Part shown: piece after piece, positions 1 to 6,677 of the stretch
How positions within the stretch are numbered: the stretch's first letter is position 1
Layout of the letters: each line of letters begins with the position of its first letter
Origin: Paracoccaceae bacterium
GTDB lineage: Bacteria > Pseudomonadota > Alphaproteobacteria > Rhodobacterales > Rhodobacteraceae
DNA length: 7,522 nt
Direction of reading: 5' to 3'
Assembly: GCA_026982275.1 (NCBI GenBank)
Contig: JALSHK010000499.1
Location: 1 to 7,522, forward strand
Notes under the pieces: generated by a model
Seen by the model: the letters and a program-made list of their open reading frames with translations, nothing else
Database searches by the model: none
Told to the model about the DNA's origin: nothing
Made by a program: the position numbers and the translations under genes

Positions 1-581
1 AGGCCTCCTATCTGGAGCATGCCGATAATGCCGATAGCCGCACCGAAAGCTTCGTGGCGCTCAAGGTCGAGGTGGATAACTGGCGCTGGGCGGGGGTGCC
101 GTTTTATCTGCGCACGGGCAAACGCCTGCGCACGAGGCTATCGGAAATCGTGGTGGTGTTCAAAAAGCCGCCGCATTGGATCTTTCCCGAAATGGCAGCG
201 CAGGCGCCGAATGTGCTGGTGATCCGGCTTCAGCCTGACGAGGGCATCACCCTGCATATGACCATCAAAGAGCCGGGGCCGGGGGGCATGCGCCTGACCG
301 AAGTGCCGCTGGATATGAGCTTTGCCGAGGCGCTGGGAGAAGGGCATCACACACCCGATGCCTATGAGCGCCTGATCATGGATGTCATACGTGGCGATCA
401 GACGCTATTCATGCGCGGCGACGAGCTGGAGGAAGCCTGGGCGTGGATTGATCCGCTGATTGCCGCATGGGAAGAAAGCGCAGACCGCCCGAAACCCTAT
501 GATGCAGGCAGCTCGGGGCCGGAAGACGCGCTGGCGCTTTTGCATCGCGACGGGCGAAAATGGAGGGAGATCGAAAGCTGA
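1..581 (+). CDS. zwf: Glucose-6-phosphate 1-dehydrogenase, C-terminal part (5' end outside window)
   Basis: This enzyme oxidises glucose-6-phosphate to 6-phosphogluconolactone with NAD(P)+, the entry step of the ED and oxidative pentose phosphate routes, in the cytoplasm. The reading frame is open from base 3 to the TGA at 579-581, giving 192 visible residues; bases 1-2 are the end of the preceding codon. The family is about 490 residues long, so roughly the last 40% is present. The visible part begins near the SRTESF segment and continues into the highly conserved DNWRWAGVPFYLRTGKRL block of the substrate/dimerisation domain. Later come NVLVIRLQPDEG, the TPDAYERLIMDVIRGD segment and the terminal ELEEAWAWIDPL region, all typical of G6PDH C-termini. 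The Rossmann nucleotide-binding domain and the active-site RIDHYLGKE-type motif lie upstream and cannot be checked. The stop overlaps the pgl start by one base (TGATG), suggesting translational coupling. The frame is intact. Confidence 0.96.
   Translation, partial: ASYLEHADNADSRTESFVALKVEVDNWRWAGVPFYLRTGKRLRTRLSEIVVVFKKPPHWIFPEMAAQAPNVLVIRLQPDEGITLHMTIKEPGPGGMRLTEVPLDMSFAEALGEGHHTPDAYERLIMDVIRGDQTLFMRGDELEEAWAWIDPLIAAWEESADRPKPYDAGSSGPEDALALLHRDGRKWREIES
562..569 (+). promoter_or_regulatory. Ribosome binding site for pgl (decides start)
   Basis: GGAGGGAG lies 11 bases before the ATG at 581, inside the last codons of zwf. This strong Shine-Dalgarno match favours the 581 start over the in-frame ATG at 560, which lies upstream of the site and would only add seven residues (MEGDRKL) outside the family's usual N-terminus. 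Confidence 0.7.
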
Positions 582-1264
582 TGCCGGATTTTATGCAATA
601 CCCTGATCGGGATATTCTGGCGGTGGACCTCGCGGAGGTGGTGGCCGACCAACTGAACGAGGCGATAGAGGCCCGTGGCAAAGCCAGCCTTGCCGTGCCC
701 GGTGGCACAACCCCGAGGGCGTTTTTAGAGGCGCTCTCAAAGCAGGATGTGGCCTGGGAAAAGGTCCGCGTGATGCTGACCGACGAGCGCTTTGTGCCAG
801 AGGATTCCGGGCGCTCCAACACGCGGCTGCTGAAAGAAACCCTGCTTCAGGGCAAGGCCGCCACCGCCACGCTGGTGCCGCTGGTGGCGGCGGGCGATGC
901 GCCGGAGGCTGTGTTGGGCGGGCTGATGGCGGGGTTAAACGCCGCGCTGCCGTTGGATGCGGTGGTGCTGGGCATGGGGGAAGATATGCATACGGCCAGC
1001 CTTTTTCCCGGGGCCGACCGGCTGGAAGAAGCCTTGGCCGAAGCCGCGCCGCCGCTGATGGCGATGCGGGCCGATGGGGCCGGAGAGCCACGCATAACCC
1101 TGACCGCGCCGGTGCTTCGCACGGCTCGAGCGGCCTATATTCTGATCGCGGGTGCGGCCAAGCTGGCGGCGCTGAAAGAGGCGCTGTTTGAGGGGCCGGA
1201 GGCCGAGGCCCCGATCCGCGTGGTGCTGGCCCGCGAGGATGCCGAGATTCATTATGCGGAGTAG
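581..1264 (+). CDS. pgl: 6-phosphogluconolactonase (DevB/SOL type)
   Basis: Hydrolyses 6-phosphogluconolactone to 6-phosphogluconate, the second step of the ED route, in the cytoplasm. The chosen start gives 227 residues, normal for bacterial Pgl of the NagB/SOL-like fold. Recognisable motifs in order are PGGTTP (residues 40-45, phosphate binding), TDERFVP (67-73), SNTRLL (79-84), GMGEDMHTASLFPGA (131-145, containing the conserved His137 proposed as catalytic in this family) and RITLT (171-175). Met136 stands where many homologues have Gly in the G-x-x-x-G-H-T-A-S block; I believe this is a common alphaproteobacterial variant and not a defect. The gene overlaps the zwf stop by one base and is followed after 3 bp by edd. 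The start is supported by the GGAGGGAG site at 562-569. Confidence 0.95.
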   Translation: MPDFMQYPDRDILAVDLAEVVADQLNEAIEARGKASLAVPGGTTPRAFLEALSKQDVAWEKVRVMLTDERFVPEDSGRSNTRLLKETLLQGKAATATLVPLVAAGDAPEAVLGGLMAGLNAALPLDAVVLGMGEDMHTASLFPGADRLEEALAEAAPPLMAMRADGAGEPRITLTAPVLRTARAAYILIAGAAKLAALKEALFEGPEAEAPIRVVLAREDAEIHYAE

Positions 1265-1267
1265 ATC

Positions 1268-3067
1268 ATGCTGAACGATACCATTTTGCGGGTGACAGAA
1301 CGCATAGAGAGCCGCTCGGAAACCCTGCGCGCAGACTATATGGCGCGCTGCGAGCGGGCGGCAACGGCAGGGATCAGACGCGCCCATCTCACCTGTGGCA
1401 ATCAGGCCCATGCTTTTGCGGCGGCGGGCGAGGATCAAATATCGCTGGTGGAGGGGCAAGGCGGCAATCTCGGGATTATCACCGCCTATAACGACATGCT
1501 TTCCGCCCATCAGCCATTCGAGCGCTTCCCCGAGCTGATCCGCAAGGCCGCACGGGCGGCGGGCGGCACGGCGCAGGTGGCGGGCGGGGTGCCGGCCATG
1601 TGTGACGGGGTGACCCAAGGGCAGGCGGGCATGGAGCTTTCGCTTTTTTCCCGCGACCTGATCGCTATGAGCGCGGGGGTGGCGCTGTCTCATAATGTGT
1701 TTGACAGCTCGGTTTACCTCGGGGTCTGTGATAAAATCGTGCCGGGCTTGGTGATTGCAGCGGCCACATTCGGCCATCTGCCAGCGGTGTTTTTGCCTGC
1801 GGGGCCGATGACATCCGGCCTGCCCAATGACGAAAAAGCCCGCGTGCGGCAAGAGTTTGCCGAAGGGAAAATAGGCCGTAAAGAGCTGATGGCCGCCGAG
1901 ATCGCCTCTTATCATGGCCCGGGCACCTGCACCTTTTATGGCACCGCCAATACCAACCAGATGCTGATGGAATTCATGGGGCTGCACCTGCCCGGGGCCA
2001 GCTTCATCAACCCCGAGACGCCCTTGCGCGATGCGCTTACCATTGAGGGTGCCAAGCGGGCGCTGGCGATTTCGGCGCTGGGCAATGAATATACGCCGGT
2101 GAGCCAAATTCTGGATGCCAAGGCCTTTGTCAACGGCATTGTCGGGCTGAATGCCACCGGCGGCTCCACCAATCTGCTGATCCACCTGCTGGCCATGGGC
2201 CGCGCGGCGGGGATCATGCTGGATTGGGAGGATATCTCGGATATTTCCGATGCCGTGCCGCTGATCGCGCGGGTATATCCCAACGGGCTGGCGGATATTA
2301 ACCATTTCCATGCCGCAGGTGGCCTTGGCTATATGATCGGCGAATTGCTGAAGGCGGGCCTGCTGCACCCGGACACCCGCACCGTGGTGGGCGAGGGGCT
2401 GGAGGCCTATACGCGCGAGCCGAAATTGCGGGACGGCGAGGTGGTCTATGAGGGCGGCGCGCGGCAAAGCGTGAATGAAAAAATCCTCAAAACCGTGGCC
2501 GAGCCTTTTCAGCCAACGGGGGGGATAAAGCGCCTCGAGGGCAACCTTGGCAATGCGGTGATGAAGATCTCGGCGGTGGACCCGTCGCGGCATATCATTG
2601 AAGCCCCGGCAAAGGTGTTTCATAGTCAGGAGGCGGTGAAAGCGGCCTTCAAGGATGGGTCGCTAGATGGCGATGCGGTGGTGGTTGTGCGTTTTCAGGG
2701 GCCAAAGGCGAATGGCATGCCGGAGCTACATTCGCTGTCGCCCCTGCTGGGCATCCTGCAAGGGCGGGGCTATAAGATCGCGCTGGTCACCGATGGCCGG
2801 ATGTCGGGGGCTTCGGGCAAGGTGCCCTCGGCCATTCATGTGTCGCCAGAGGCGATGGATGGCGGGGTGATTGCCAGGCTGAAGGATGGCGATATGGTGC
2901 GGGTGGATGCGGTAAACGGCACGCTGGATGTGCTGGACGACGCAGTGCTGAAACGCGACGCCGTAACCGCCGACCTCTCCGCCAACAGCCACGGCACAGG
3001 CCGTGAAATGTTCGAGATTTTCCGCCGCATGGTCGGCACGGCTGAAACAGGGGCCAGCGTGATATGA
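1268..3067 (+). CDS. edd: 6-phosphogluconate dehydratase
   Basis: Dehydrates 6-phosphogluconate to 2-keto-3-deoxy-6-phosphogluconate (KDPG), the first committed ED step. It is an Fe-S enzyme of the IlvD/Edd family, 599 residues long, against about 600 for characterised Edd proteins. Visible family landmarks are AYNDMLSAHQPF (73-84), CDGVTQGQAGMELS (112-125), HNVFDSSVYLGVCDKIVPG (142-160, first IlvD/Edd signature), GPMTSGLPNDEK (179-190), GPGTCTFYGTANTNQM (217-232) and TDGRMSGASGKVPSAIHVSPEA near residue 510-530 (second signature, cited in part). Cys112, Cys154 and Cys221 are the conserved cysteines; 154 and 221 match the numbering I recall for the cluster ligands of E. coli Edd. It is Edd and not IlvD (dihydroxyacid dehydratase) because of length, these Edd-type segments and neighbours. 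GGAG at 1258-1261 sits 6 bases before the ATG. The stop overlaps the next start as ATGA. Confidence 0.97.
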   Translation: MLNDTILRVTERIESRSETLRADYMARCERAATAGIRRAHLTCGNQAHAFAAAGEDQISLVEGQGGNLGIITAYNDMLSAHQPFERFPELIRKAARAAGGTAQVAGGVPAMCDGVTQGQAGMELSLFSRDLIAMSAGVALSHNVFDSSVYLGVCDKIVPGLVIAAATFGHLPAVFLPAGPMTSGLPNDEKARVRQEFAEGKIGRKELMAAEIASYHGPGTCTFYGTANTNQMLMEFMGLHLPGASFINPETPLRDALTIEGAKRALAISALGNEYTPVSQILDAKAFVNGIVGLNATGGSTNLLIHLLAMGRAAGIMLDWEDISDISDAVPLIARVYPNGLADINHFHAAGGLGYMIGELLKAGLLHPDTRTVVGEGLEAYTREPKLRDGEVVYEGGARQSVNEKILKTVAEPFQPTGGIKRLEGNLGNAVMKISAVDPSRHIIEAPAKVFHSQEAVKAAFKDGSLDGDAVVVVRFQGPKANGMPELHSLSPLLGILQGRGYKIALVTDGRMSGASGKVPSAIHVSPEAMDGGVIARLKDGDMVRVDAVNGTLDVLDDAVLKRDAVTADLSANSHGTGREMFEIFRRMVGTAETGASVI

Positions 3068-3660
3068 TAAAATCCATTGCAGAGCTGGAGGCGCTTTACG
3101 GCAGGCCCAAAGCGCCCGCCCTCCAGAAGGTCGCCACCGAGATCACCCCGGGCTACCGCGCCTATATTGAAGCCGCGCCCTTTGTAGCGCTGGCCACGGT
3201 GGGGCCGGAAGGCACCGATTGCACCCCGCGCGGGGATCAGGGGCAGGTGGCATTTATTGAGGACAATCACATACTCGCCCTGCCCGATTGGCGGGGCAAT
3301 GACCGGATAGACAGCCTGCGAAATGTGGTGCGCGATGGGCGGGTCTCGCTGATGTTTCTGGTGCCTGGCTCCAGCATGATCGTGCGGGTGAATGGCCGTG
3401 CGACGCTCACCGCCGAGGCGGATAAGCTGGCGCAGTATGGTAAAAAAGGTAAGCTGCCGCGCAGCGTGATGCTGATCAAAATCGAAGAGCTTTACTTCCA
3501 GTGCGCCCGCGCGGTGATGCGCGCCGACCTCTGGAACACGGATAACACGCCAAGCCTGCCGACCGCGGGCGATATTCTGCACGAGATGACCTCGGGCGAA
3601 TTTGCAGGCAAAACCTATGATGAAACATGGCCCGAACGGGCGGCCAAAACCCTATGGTGA
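3064..3660 (+). CDS. PPOX-class FMN flavoprotein (pyridoxamine 5'-phosphate oxidase-like), substrate unknown
   Basis: A 198-residue protein of the split-barrel PNPOx-like flavoprotein superfamily. It resembles the subgroup annotated as MSMEG_1061/DR_2398-type FMN-dependent PPOX proteins. Supporting segments are the first barrel strands FVALATVGPEGTDCTPRGDQG (40-60, cited in part: the PRGD turn is at 55-58), LALPDWRGNDRIDSLRNV (71-88, characteristic of this subgroup), VSLMFLVPG (94-102), LRVN-like IVRVNGRATL (106-115), FQCARAVMRADLW (145-157) and a C-terminal ERAAKTLW tail. The family is expected to bind FMN (or F420 in actinobacteria) in a soluble homodimer; the substrate is unknown and it should not be taken as true PdxH. 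The start overlaps edd by 4 bp (ATGA) with AGGGG ten bases upstream, and eda follows after 4 bp, so it is embedded in the ED operon. No signal peptide or membrane segment is seen. Family call is firm; function is not. Confidence 0.85.
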   Translation: MIKSIAELEALYGRPKAPALQKVATEITPGYRAYIEAAPFVALATVGPEGTDCTPRGDQGQVAFIEDNHILALPDWRGNDRIDSLRNVVRDGRVSLMFLVPGSSMIVRVNGRATLTAEADKLAQYGKKGKLPRSVMLIKIEELYFQCARAVMRADLWNTDNTPSLPTAGDILHEMTSGEFAGKTYDETWPERAAKTLW

Positions 3661-3664
3661 TCCG

Positions 3665-4312
3665 ATGAGCATAACCCCCCAAGACGCCTGCAAACGCACC
3701 CGCGAGATTTGCGGGATGGCCCCGATTGTGCCGGTGCTGGTGGTGGAAAATGCCGCCGATGCCCGCCCTTTGGCCGAGGCGCTTGTGGCGGGTGGCCTGC
3801 CCGCGCTGGAGGTCACCCTGCGCACGGAGGCCGCGCTGGAGGTGATTGCCGAAATGGCAAAAGTGAAGGGTGGCATTGTGGGCGCCGGCACGCTGATAAC
3901 CCCGACGGATGTGGAAAATGCCGTGGCGGCAGGGGCGCAGTTTGGCGTGTCTCCAGGGGTGACGGAGGAGCTGATTGCGGCTTGCGAGGCGCTTGGCCTG
4001 CCGCTGCTGGCGGGGGCGGCCACGGCTTCCGAGGCCATGCAGATGCTGGCGCGGGGCTATGATTTGCTGAAGTTTTTCCCCGCCGGGGCCGCAGGCGGGG
4101 CCAAGGCGCTCAAAGCCATCGGCGCGCCCTTGCCGCAGATATCTTTTTGCCCCACGGGCGGGGTCTCGCTGGCCAATGCTAACGAATATTTAAGCCTTTC
4201 CAATGTGATTTGCGCCGGTGGCTCCTGGGTGGCCCCGAAAAACCTTGTTGCGGCGGGGGATTGGGCTGGGATAGAAAGCTTGGCGAGAGAAGCCAGCCGC
4301 TTGGGGGCATAA
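3665..4312 (+). CDS. eda: 2-dehydro-3-deoxy-phosphogluconate (KDPG) aldolase
   Basis: Cleaves KDPG to pyruvate and glyceraldehyde-3-phosphate, the final ED reaction, as a class I (Schiff base) aldolase with a TIM barrel, normally trimeric. From ATG 3665 the product is 215 residues, matching about 213 for E. coli Eda. Active-site landmarks are PVLVVENA (23-30), LEVTLRT (48-54) with Glu49 as the general acid/base equivalent of E. coli Glu45 and Arg53 as the equivalent of Arg49, GAGTLI (73-78), FGVSPG (93-98), the Schiff-base lysine Lys136 in LLKFFPA, and CPTGGV (162-167). An in-frame ATG at 3602 would add 21 residues inside the previous gene without family resemblance, so it is rejected. The Shine-Dalgarno is weak (GGTGA at 3656-3660, overlapping the upstream stop), so translation probably relies on coupling. 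The stop is followed after one base by pgi. Confidence 0.96.
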   Translation: MSITPQDACKRTREICGMAPIVPVLVVENAADARPLAEALVAGGLPALEVTLRTEAALEVIAEMAKVKGGIVGAGTLITPTDVENAVAAGAQFGVSPGVTEELIAACEALGLPLLAGAATASEAMQMLARGYDLLKFFPAGAAGGAKALKAIGAPLPQISFCPTGGVSLANANEYLSLSNVICAGGSWVAPKNLVAAGDWAGIESLAREASRLGA

Positions 4313-4313
4313 T

Positions 4314-5858
4314 ATGGATATAATCTGGCGGAGCCTCCGCAGCAATCGCGCAACGAGCGCGGATCGCGCGATTCTGTCATTATTTGACGACCCTGCGCGC
4401 TTTGACGATTTCAGCATTCGAGCGGATGGCATGCTGCTGGATTATTCCAAAACCTCGATCGATAGAGACGCGCGGCAATGGTTGGTAAAGCTGGCCAGAG
4501 CCGCCGGTGTGGAAAGCCGCCGCGAGGCCATGTTTGGCGGAGAGAAAATCAATACCTCGGAAAATCGTGCTGTGCTGCACACGGCCCTGCGCAACAAAAG
4601 CGGCGCGGTGCGGCTGGAGGGGCGCGATGTGATGCCCGATATTCGCGCCACGCTGGCGCGCATGGCCCGCTTTGCCAATGCGCTGCGAAATGGCGAGATA
4701 AAAGCCGCCGATGGCGGGCCGATCACCGAGGTGATCAGCATAGGCATCGGCGGCTCGGATCTTGGCCCTGCCATGGGGGTAAAGGCGCTGGGGGCCTATC
4801 ATGACGGGCCGAAAATCCGGTTTGTGTCCAATATAGACGGCGCGCATTTCACCGAGGCCAGCAAGCGGGTGGATCCGGCGCGAACCCTGGTGATTGTGGC
4901 CTCCAAAACCTTCACCACGGTCGAAACCCTGACCAATGCCGAAACCGCCAAAAGCTGGCTTGGAGCGCGGGCGAAAAGCCAGATGGTGGCGATTTCCTCG
5001 GCGCTGGAAAAAACCGAGGCCTTTGGCATTCCGGCTGACCGGGTGTTTGGCTTTGCCGATTGGGTCGGCGGGCGCTATTCCATGTGGGGGCCGATAGGCC
5101 TGCCGGTCATGCTGGCGGTGGGGCCGGACAGGTTTCACGAATTTCTGGATGGCGGCTATGCCATGGACCGGCATTTTCGCCATGCGCCCTTGATGGAAAA
5201 TATGCCGGTCATGCTGGCCCTTACCGGCATCTGGCATCGCAATATTTGCGATTATCCCACCCGCGCGGTGCTGCCCTATGATCAGCGGCTTTCGCGCCTG
5301 CCCGCCTATTTGCAGCAGCTTGATATGGAGAGCAACGGAAAAAGCGTGATGGTCGATGGCAGCCCCGCCACCCAACCCACGGGACCGGTGGTATGGGGGC
5401 AGGCGGGCACCAACGGGCAGCATGCCTTTTACCAGCTATTGCATCAGGGCACCAATGTGATCCCCTGTGAATTCATGATCGCGGCCGAAGGTAGCGAGCC
5501 GACTCTGGCGCATCATCATGATCTGCTAAAGGCCAATTGTCTGGCGCAATCCGAGGCGCTGATGCGCGGGCGGGTGAGCCGCCAAATGCTGCCTTATCGC
5601 GAATTCCCCGGCAATCGCCCCTCCATCACGCTGGCCTATAAAAAGCTCACACCGTTTGCGCTGGGCCAGATCATCGCGCTTTACGAGCATCGGGTTTTTG
5701 TGGAAGGGGTGATCTGGGGGATCAATTCCTTTGATCAATGGGGCGTGGAGCTGGGCAAGGAAATGGCCACCGCGCTGGTGCCGCTGGTGCGGGGCGCGGA
5801 TGCGTCTGATAAAGACGGTTCCACCCAAGGCCTGCTCAAGGCGCTGGATGCAGGCTGA
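4314..5858 (+). CDS. pgi: Glucose-6-phosphate isomerase
   Basis: Interconverts glucose-6-phosphate and fructose-6-phosphate in the cytoplasm. In this cluster it lets fructose-6-phosphate enter the ED route and lets ED-derived or gluconeogenic hexose phosphate cycle back. The product is 514 residues, somewhat shorter than E. coli Pgi (549), a length I regard as usual for alphaproteobacteria. Family landmarks are SIGIGGSDLGP (142-152), SKTFTTVET (197-205), signature DWVGGRYSMWGPIG (249-262), QLDMESNGK (335-343) with catalytic Glu339, GTNGQHAFYQLLHQGT (365-380) with His370, and GVIWGINSFDQWGVELGK (465-482) ending in Lys482. These three correspond to the Glu, His and Lys of the isomerase active site. 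The N-terminus (about the first 35 residues) is the least conserved part, so the start is slightly less certain; GGGGG at 4303-4307 is 6 bases upstream of the ATG. The final 11 bases overlap rluA. Confidence 0.97.
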   Translation: MDIIWRSLRSNRATSADRAILSLFDDPARFDDFSIRADGMLLDYSKTSIDRDARQWLVKLARAAGVESRREAMFGGEKINTSENRAVLHTALRNKSGAVRLEGRDVMPDIRATLARMARFANALRNGEIKAADGGPITEVISIGIGGSDLGPAMGVKALGAYHDGPKIRFVSNIDGAHFTEASKRVDPARTLVIVASKTFTTVETLTNAETAKSWLGARAKSQMVAISSALEKTEAFGIPADRVFGFADWVGGRYSMWGPIGLPVMLAVGPDRFHEFLDGGYAMDRHFRHAPLMENMPVMLALTGIWHRNICDYPTRAVLPYDQRLSRLPAYLQQLDMESNGKSVMVDGSPATQPTGPVVWGQAGTNGQHAFYQLLHQGTNVIPCEFMIAAEGSEPTLAHHHDLLKANCLAQSEALMRGRVSRQMLPYREFPGNRPSITLAYKKLTPFALGQIIALYEHRVFVEGVIWGINSFDQWGVELGKEMATALVPLVRGADASDKDGSTQGLLKALDAG

Positions 5859-6501
5859 ATTCACCTATGCGCCGCCCCGGGGCCCGCTGGATGTGCTGCA
5901 TCTGGATGAGGATCTTTTGGTGCTGAACAAGCCCCCGGGCCTGCTCTCGGTGCCCGGCAAAGCGGCCAGGCATGCGGATTGCCTGGAGGCGCGCGCCAAG
6001 GCGGCGTTCCCCGGGGCGCTCTTGGTTCATCGGCTGGATATGGATACCTCGGGGGTGATGATCTTTGCGCTCAACAAGTCGGCCCAGCGCCATCTGGGCC
6101 TGCAATTCGAGCGGCGGCAGGCCGAAAAAACCTATGAGGCGCTGGTATGGGGGCAGCCGGCGGATCAGGGCGAGGTCAGCCTGCCCTTGATCGTGGACTG
6201 GCCCAACCGCCCCCTGCAAATGGTGGACCATGAGCGCGGCAAGCCGGCCCATACCCGCTTTGAGGTGATGGCGCGAGAGGCGATCCACTCCCGCCTGCGC
6301 CTGATGCCGACCACAGGGCGCAGCCATCAGCTTCGGGTGCATATGCTGGCGCTTGGCCATCCAGTTCTCGGTGATCGTTTTTATGCCACAGGCGAAGCGC
6401 TCACCGCCGCCCCGCGCCTGTGTCTGCATGCGCTGACGCTGGAGATATATCATCCTGCCGGCGGCGCGCGCATTGCCTTTCATGCCCCTTGCCCGTTTTA
6501 G
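5848..6501 (+). CDS. rluA: RluA-type pseudouridine synthase (23S rRNA / tRNA)
   Basis: Predicted to isomerise uridine to pseudouridine in 23S rRNA (position 746) and in some tRNAs (position 32, E. coli numbering), the dual specificity known for E. coli RluA. The product from ATG 5848 is 217 residues, against 219 for E. coli RluA, and follows it closely from memory: LLVLNKPPGLLSVPG (23-37), HRLDMDTSG (61-69) with catalytic Asp64, LPLIVDWPNRPLQ, ERGKPAHT, TGRSHQLRVHMLALGHPVLG and APRLCLHA. There is no N-terminal S4 domain, which also fits RluA and argues against RluC or RluD. The start lies in the last codons of pgi (11-bp overlap) with AAGG at 5838-5841 six bases upstream. A longer frame back to 5731 has no family support. 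Its connection to sugar metabolism is probably only positional. Target specificity is inferred from similarity. Confidence 0.93.
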   Translation: MQAEFTYAPPRGPLDVLHLDEDLLVLNKPPGLLSVPGKAARHADCLEARAKAAFPGALLVHRLDMDTSGVMIFALNKSAQRHLGLQFERRQAEKTYEALVWGQPADQGEVSLPLIVDWPNRPLQMVDHERGKPAHTRFEVMAREAIHSRLRLMPTTGRSHQLRVHMLALGHPVLGDRFYATGEALTAAPRLCLHALTLEIYHPAGGARIAFHAPCPF

Positions 6502-6588
6502 CCCAGGCCTTCGGCACCATGCCGTGCGCGCAGGGCGTATGTCCTGCAAAGCTCCCGAGCGTAGCGAGGCCACGGCGCCGCAGCCCGA

Positions 6589-6607
6589 TTTTTGCCTCTG
6601 GCAAAAA
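6589..6607. repeat. Short perfect inverted repeat, 8-bp arms with 3-base loop
   Basis: TTTTTGCC (6589-6596), TCT, then GGCAAAAA (6600-6607) are exactly complementary arms. A CG/CG pair at 6586-6587 and 6608-6609 could extend it past a single A bulge. The T-tract precedes and the A-tract follows the stem on both strands, so it lacks the stem-then-T-run order of a simple intrinsic terminator. It could be a 3' end stabilising hairpin or chance; function is unknown. Confidence 0.5.
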
Positions 6608-6622
6608 CGCCTTTCCCCGCAG

Positions 6623-6657
6623 AAAAAAGCGCGGCAGGAATTTTCCGGCCGCGCTTT
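6623..6657 (-). terminator. Rho-independent terminator of the VWA gene
   Basis: Arms AAAGCGCGGC (6626-6635) and GCCGCGCTTT (6648-6657) are perfectly complementary over 10 bp, with a 12-base loop that contains a further GGAA/TTCC inverted pair. Read on the minus strand the stem is followed by a run of six T (complement of A 6623-6628), the classic intrinsic terminator layout, and it begins about 20 bases past the VWA stop codon. On the + strand only TTT follows the GC arm, so any termination of the ED operon here would be weaker. Confidence 0.8.
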
Positions 6658-6677
6658 CGCTTCGCTATTCAGCAGCC

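Larger units (their letters stand above)
6502..6677. other. Non-coding gap between convergent genes
   Basis: These 176 bases separate rluA (+) from the VWA gene (-). I find no supported coding sequence or RNA gene. Contents seen: a weak inverted pair GCAGG/CCTGC at 6530-6534 and 6543-6547; the word CGAGCGTAGCGAG at 6556-6568; a perfect 8-bp inverted repeat at 6589-6607; and the strong terminator-like hairpin at 6623-6657. No clear T-tailed terminator on the + strand was found for the ED operon, although the shared hairpin could act weakly in that direction. Confidence 0.75.

Noticed and set aside
935..2623. Long open frame of 562 codons on the minus strand opposite pgl and edd
   Set aside because: It lies fully antisense to well-recognised pgl and edd coding sequence. 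Its translation is rich in His, Arg, Gln and Pro with no recognisable domain, as expected for the reverse of GC-rich codons.
2836..3582. Minus-strand frame of 248 codons opposite edd and the PPOX gene
   Set aside because: It spans the junction of two genes whose + strand products are clearly conserved, and it lacks any domain or credible ribosome binding context.
3602..3664. Upstream in-frame start for eda at 3602
   Set aside because: It adds 21 residues overlapping the flavoprotein gene; the 3665 start matches the family length and N-terminus.
4380..5423. Open frame of 347 codons on the minus strand opposite pgi
   Set aside because: It is antisense to pgi, whose active-site motifs are intact. 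The translated composition is typical of a shadow frame and no family is recognisable.
5731..5847. Upstream in-frame extension of rluA to an ATG at 5731
   Set aside because: The extra 39 residues overlap conserved pgi sequence and have no counterpart in RluA. The start at 5848 gives a length almost equal to E. coli RluA.
6589..6607. 8-bp inverted repeat as an intrinsic terminator of the ED operon
   Set aside because: The T-tract is before the stem and the A-tract after it, and no T-run follows the stem on either strand, so it does not have terminator layout.
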